DNA from: Prescottella equi
Lineage (GTDB): Bacteria; Actinomycetota; Actinomycetes; Mycobacteriales; Mycobacteriaceae
Length of the DNA: 34,997 bases
Direction: 5' to 3'
Assembly (NCBI RefSeq): GCF_020171745.1
Contig: NZ_JAIVAH010000034.1
Coordinates: 1 to 34,997, forward strand
The stretch's first letter is position 1; each line of letters starts with the position of its first letter. The notes under the pieces are model-generated. The model had not been told where the DNA came from. It saw only the letters and a list, made by a program, of their open reading frames with translations, and made no database searches. The translations under genes and the position numbers were made by a program. This document shows, in pieces, positions 32,076 to 34,997 of the stretch.

Positions 32076-33281
32076 ATGCCACGATTCGAGCCCGGGCGGT
32101 CCCTCCGCACCACGATCGGCAAGGCACCCGACGCCGCGTCGGGTGAGGCCGACTCGTCCCTTCCGGCCATCACATTCGACCGGGTGAACGTCGCGTACGG
32201 ACACGGACGCGGGGCCACCCGGGCCCTGATCGACTTCAATCTCCGCGTCGCCCGCGGCGAGACCGTCGCCCTGCTCGGCCCCAGCGGCTCGGGCAAGTCC
32301 ACCGCGCTCAAGGCACTGGCCGGGTTCACCCGGCCGGTGTCGGGCACGGTCCGCCTCGGCGGCCGCGACGTCACCGACCTGCCGCCCGCCAAGCGCGGGA
32401 TCGGCGTCGTCGTCCAGTCCTACGCACTGTTCCCGCATCTGAGGGTCGCCGAGAACGTCGCGTTCGGGCTTCGCGCACAGCGGGTTCCGCGCGCCGAGAT
32501 CGCCGGACGGGTGTCCGACGCCCTGGCGATGGTGGGAATGTCGGCTTACGGCAAGCGTTTTCCGCGCGAGCTGTCGGGCGGCCAGCAGCAGCGCGTGGCG
32601 ATCGCCCGCGCGCTGGCGATCCGGCCGAAGGTGCTGCTGCTCGACGAGCCGCTCGCCGCCCTCGATGCACAGCTGCGCCAGAGCATGCTCACCGAACTGC
32701 AGGAACTGCGCGCCGCGCTGCCGGACACCGCGATGCTCTATGTCACGCACGACCAGTCCGAGGCGCTCGCGCTCGCGGACCGGATCGCGGTGATGCGCGA
32801 CGCCCGCCTGGTGGACGTCGACACCACCGAGAACCTGTGGAAGCGACCGCCGAGCAGTTTCACCGCAGCGTTCCTCGGCGGCGCGAACCTGCTGCCGTGC
32901 ACCGTGACCCGCGTGATCGGGACGTCGGCGCTGGTGTCGGTGGGCGGCACCCCCGTCACCGCACACGCCCCGCAGCCCGAGATCGGCCGCACCGAGTGGG
33001 AATCCGACGCCGGCGCGCTGCTGTGCCTGCGCCCGCACGCGATCACCCTCACCTCCCCCGCCGAGCGCGGGGTGCTGCCGGGACGGATCGTCGCCAGCGT
33101 GTGGCGCGGTGCGTCGACCCGGGTGACGATCGCGCTGCCGCGCCTGCCCGAGACCCCGATCGACGTCGACGTCCCCGGCCACGACGAGCGGCCCGTCGGC
33201 ACCGAGGTGGGCATGCGCTTCCCCGAGCGCGGCGCGGTGCTGGTGCCGGTTCCGAGGGCGGCCGGGGAGGTTTCACAGTGA
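32076..33281 (+). CDS. phnT: 2-aminoethylphosphonate-type ABC transporter ATPase
   Basis: This 401-residue ATPase has Walker A GPSGSGKST (68-76), signature LSGGQQQR and Walker B LLLDEPLAALD. It has a C-terminal TOBE-like region (about 280-395) as in spermidine/Fe/phosphonate importers. Residues before 35 are a variable extension. Start is ATG 32076, one base after the phnS stop. Its stop overlaps the permease start (GTGA). Confidence 0.88.
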   Translation: MPRFEPGRSLRTTIGKAPDAASGEADSSLPAITFDRVNVAYGHGRGATRALIDFNLRVARGETVALLGPSGSGKSTALKALAGFTRPVSGTVRLGGRDVTDLPPAKRGIGVVVQSYALFPHLRVAENVAFGLRAQRVPRAEIAGRVSDALAMVGMSAYGKRFPRELSGGQQQRVAIARALAIRPKVLLLDEPLAALDAQLRQSMLTELQELRAALPDTAMLYVTHDQSEALALADRIAVMRDARLVDVDTTENLWKRPPSSFTAAFLGGANLLPCTVTRVIGTSALVSVGGTPVTAHAPQPEIGRTEWESDAGALLCLRPHAITLTSPAERGVLPGRIVASVWRGASTRVTIALPRLPETPIDVDVPGHDERPVGTEVGMRFPERGAVLVPVPRAAGEVSQ

Positions 33282-34180
33282 CTGCCGTTCTCGACGCGCC
33301 CGTCGCCGAACCGCCGGTTCGCCGTGAGCCGTCCCGCTGGCGGTCCGGGCTGTGGGTGCTGCCGCCGCTGCTGCTGGTCATGGGGTTCGCGGTCTACCCG
33401 ATGGCCCGGGTACTGGCCGAGTCCACCGTCACCGACACCGGCCGCGGCTGGTCCACCTGGACAGAGGTCCTGGGGTCGGTGTCTTTCCGGAACGCGTTGT
33501 GGCGCACCGTCGAGGTAGCGGTCGCGTCGACGCTGGGTTGCCTCGTGCTCGGTACGTTCCTCGCGCTGGTGCTCGCGTTCGTGCCGTTCCCCGGGTCGAA
33601 GGTGGTGGGCCGGCTGATCGACACGATCCTGTCGCTACCGTCGTTCCTGGTGACGCTCGCGTTCACATTCCTCTACGGCACCGCCGGCGCGGTCAACGCG
33701 CTCATCACCCGGATCACCGGCGCCGATCAGGGTCCGCTGAACTTCCTCAACACCCCGCTCGGTGTGATCGCCGCCGAGATCACCTTCTTCACCCCGTTCG
33801 TGGTGCGGCCGCTGTTGGCGGCGTTCTCGCAGATCCCCCGCGATCAGCTCGATGTCGCCGCGAGCCTGGGCGCGTCGCCGCTACGGGTGCTGCGCCAGGT
33901 GGTGCTGCCCGAGGCGTGGCCCGCGATGATGGCCGGCGGATCCCTCGTTCTGCTGTTGACGCTCAACGAGTTCGGCATCGTGCTGTTCACCGGCGCCAAG
34001 GACGTCATGACACTGCCGGTGTTGATCTACACGCACGGCATCGTCACGTTCGATCTGCCCGGCGCGGCCGTGATCGCGACCGTCCAGGTGGCGCTGTCGC
34101 TCGCCCTGTACGGCGGCTACCGATTCCTGTTCGCCCGACTGATGGGAGGCAGCCGTGCTGCTGTGGACCCGACGCGCTAG
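33278..34180 (+). CDS. phnU: 2-aminoethylphosphonate-type ABC transporter permease 1
   Basis: This 300-residue membrane protein has about six transmembrane helices. Its EAA loop is AASLGASPLRVLRQVVLPEAWPAM (around 200-225), the contact for the ATPase. It starts at GTG 33278 with GGGGAGG upstream; the much longer open frame from 32837 is a read-through of the ATPase gene and is rejected. It is one half of the transport channel. The overlap of 26 bases with the second permease indicates coupled expression. Confidence 0.87.
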   Translation: MTAVLDAPVAEPPVRREPSRWRSGLWVLPPLLLVMGFAVYPMARVLAESTVTDTGRGWSTWTEVLGSVSFRNALWRTVEVAVASTLGCLVLGTFLALVLAFVPFPGSKVVGRLIDTILSLPSFLVTLAFTFLYGTAGAVNALITRITGADQGPLNFLNTPLGVIAAEITFFTPFVVRPLLAAFSQIPRDQLDVAASLGASPLRVLRQVVLPEAWPAMMAGGSLVLLLTLNEFGIVLFTGAKDVMTLPVLIYTHGIVTFDLPGAAVIATVQVALSLALYGGYRFLFARLMGGSRAAVDPTR

Positions 34181-34952
34181 GTATCTGACGCTCACGTTCT
34201 TCGCCGCGGTGGTCGCGATCGTGTTCGTCGCCCCGATCGCCACGGTGATCGCGGCGGCCCTGGCGGGCGCCTGGAACGGCCCGTTGCCGTCGGATCTCGG
34301 CACGAAGAACCTGTCGGCGGCGCTGTCCGACGACAACCTGGCCAGCATGATCGTCAGCCTGCAGACCGCGATCATCGCCGGCGGACTGGCGCTGATCGTC
34401 GGAACCTGGGCGGCCCTGGCCGCGCGGGAGGCGCCGACGTGGCTGCGCAAGGTCACCGACGCGGTGTTCCACCTGCCGGTTGCGCTGCCGTCGGTCGCGA
34501 TCGGCCTGGGGCTGCTGATCGCGTTCAACGAGCGACCGCTGCTGCTCGGCGGCACCAAGTGGATCGTGATCCTCGCGCACGCCGTGCTGGTGCTCGCCTT
34601 CGCGTTCAGTTCGGTGTCCGCGGCGCTGGATCGCCTCGACCCCGCCTACCGGCAGGCCGCCGAGTCCCTGGGTGCCGGACCGGTCCGGGTGCTGCTGCGG
34701 ATCACGTTGCCGCTGCTGGTGCCGGCCCTCGGCGCCGCAGCCGGGCTGTCCGTCGCGCTGTCGATGGGCGAACTGGGTGCGACGATCATGGTGTACCCCG
34801 CGACGTGGAAGACGTTGCCGGTGGCCATCTTCGGGCTCACCGATCGCGGCCAGGTGTTCCAGGCCGCCGCCAACACCACCCTGCTGCTCCTGGTTACCTT
34901 GCTGACTCTGCTGGTCCTCGGCCGGATCCGCGGCCGCGGCGCCGCCCGCTGA
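34155..34952 (+). CDS. phnV: 2-aminoethylphosphonate-type ABC transporter permease 2
   Basis: This 265-residue membrane protein has about six transmembrane helices and an EAA-type loop (QAAESLGAGPVRVLLRITLPLLVPAL). GTG 34155 has GGGAGG 5 bases before it and lies inside the end of the first permease gene. It completes the importer. The 45 bases after its stop are strongly pyrimidine/C-rich (runs of CCCACCC), and the window ends there, so any further cassette genes are out of view. Confidence 0.87.
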   Translation: MLLWTRRARYLTLTFFAAVVAIVFVAPIATVIAAALAGAWNGPLPSDLGTKNLSAALSDDNLASMIVSLQTAIIAGGLALIVGTWAALAAREAPTWLRKVTDAVFHLPVALPSVAIGLGLLIAFNERPLLLGGTKWIVILAHAVLVLAFAFSSVSAALDRLDPAYRQAAESLGAGPVRVLLRITLPLLVPALGAAAGLSVALSMGELGATIMVYPATWKTLPVAIFGLTDRGQVFQAAANTTLLLLVTLLTLLVLGRIRGRGAAR

Positions 34953-34997
34953 TCCGCCGTCCTTCCCCCTCAGCCCACCCACCCACCCCCTGCCCCC

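Noticed and set aside
32837-33277. N-terminal extension of the first phosphonate permease
   Set aside because: This stretch is the out-of-frame reading of the ATPase gene. GTG 33278 has its own ribosome site and gives the normal family length.
1-34997. CRISPR arrays, insertion sequences, tRNA or rRNA genes, attachment sites
   Set aside because: I saw no repeated spacer-repeat units, transposase or integrase reading frames, terminal inverted repeats or tRNA-like cloverleaf signatures. A dedicated scan would be needed to exclude small RNAs.

Overview
The window is high-GC (G or C dominates most third codon positions), with many GTG starts, overlapping stop/start codons and LAxC-type lipoproteins. 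The protein sequences look like a mycolic-acid actinobacterium. Rhodococcus or a close member of the Nocardiaceae is my best guess, made from protein style and not from a marker gene. I see no rRNA, tRNA, CRISPR array, integrase or transposase. The window reads as chromosome carrying several accessory metabolic cassettes.

Region by region. (1) 156-3703, minus strand: a sulfur-type operon of an isopenicillin-N-synthase-like Fe(II)/2-oxoglutarate oxygenase followed by metQ, metN and metI. Its 5' leader (3704-4000) encodes a small peptide with three consecutive Cys codons and a good ribosome site, which looks like a cysteine-responsive attenuator. (2) 4125-8461, minus: a very large PLP-dependent Orn/Lys/Arg-type decarboxylase and a SulP anion transporter. 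An AraC-type regulator follows on the plus strand (8638-9564). (3) 9700-12057, plus: three membrane proteins (SHOCT protein, membrane alpha/beta-hydrolase, LapA-like), closed by a perfect 16-bp terminator hairpin. (4) 12123-13981, minus: a small alpha/beta-hydrolase and a beta-lactamase-fold lipoprotein. The lipoprotein is divergent from a YtrA-type GntR-ABC operon (14174-16196) with a clear operator/promoter. (5) 16177-18563, minus: map and cobQ, coupled by a GTGA overlap. (6) 18717-19034: a small unknown protein, then a decayed fragment of a GntR/UTRA regulator. (7) 19142-25971, minus: PPK2 polyphosphate kinase, a P-type ATPase with atypical membrane residues, a second SulP transporter and a membrane-anchored lipid kinase. 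(8) 26173-27692: a small three-helix protein, then an SRPBCC-ArsR-SRPBCC operon with a striking double operator. (9) 27798-34952: a phosphonate cassette. An HD-oxygenase-like protein and a GntR/UTRA regulator run leftward. An FAD oxidoreductase, a phosphonatase-like HAD hydrolase and a four-gene 2-aminoethylphosphonate-type ABC importer run rightward. Two HutC-type operators lie in the divergent gap.

How the parts may work together. The left operon probably scavenges organosulfur compounds and is switched by cysteine supply. The right cassette probably imports an aminoalkylphosphonate, oxidises it and cleaves the C-P bond, under control of its own GntR repressor. The strongest candidates for new biology are the polycysteine leader in front of an oxygenase-MetQNI operon, the transaminase-less phosphonate cassette with its paired operators, and the P-type ATPase that lacks the canonical Ca2+ ligands but has a lysine in transmembrane segment 5.
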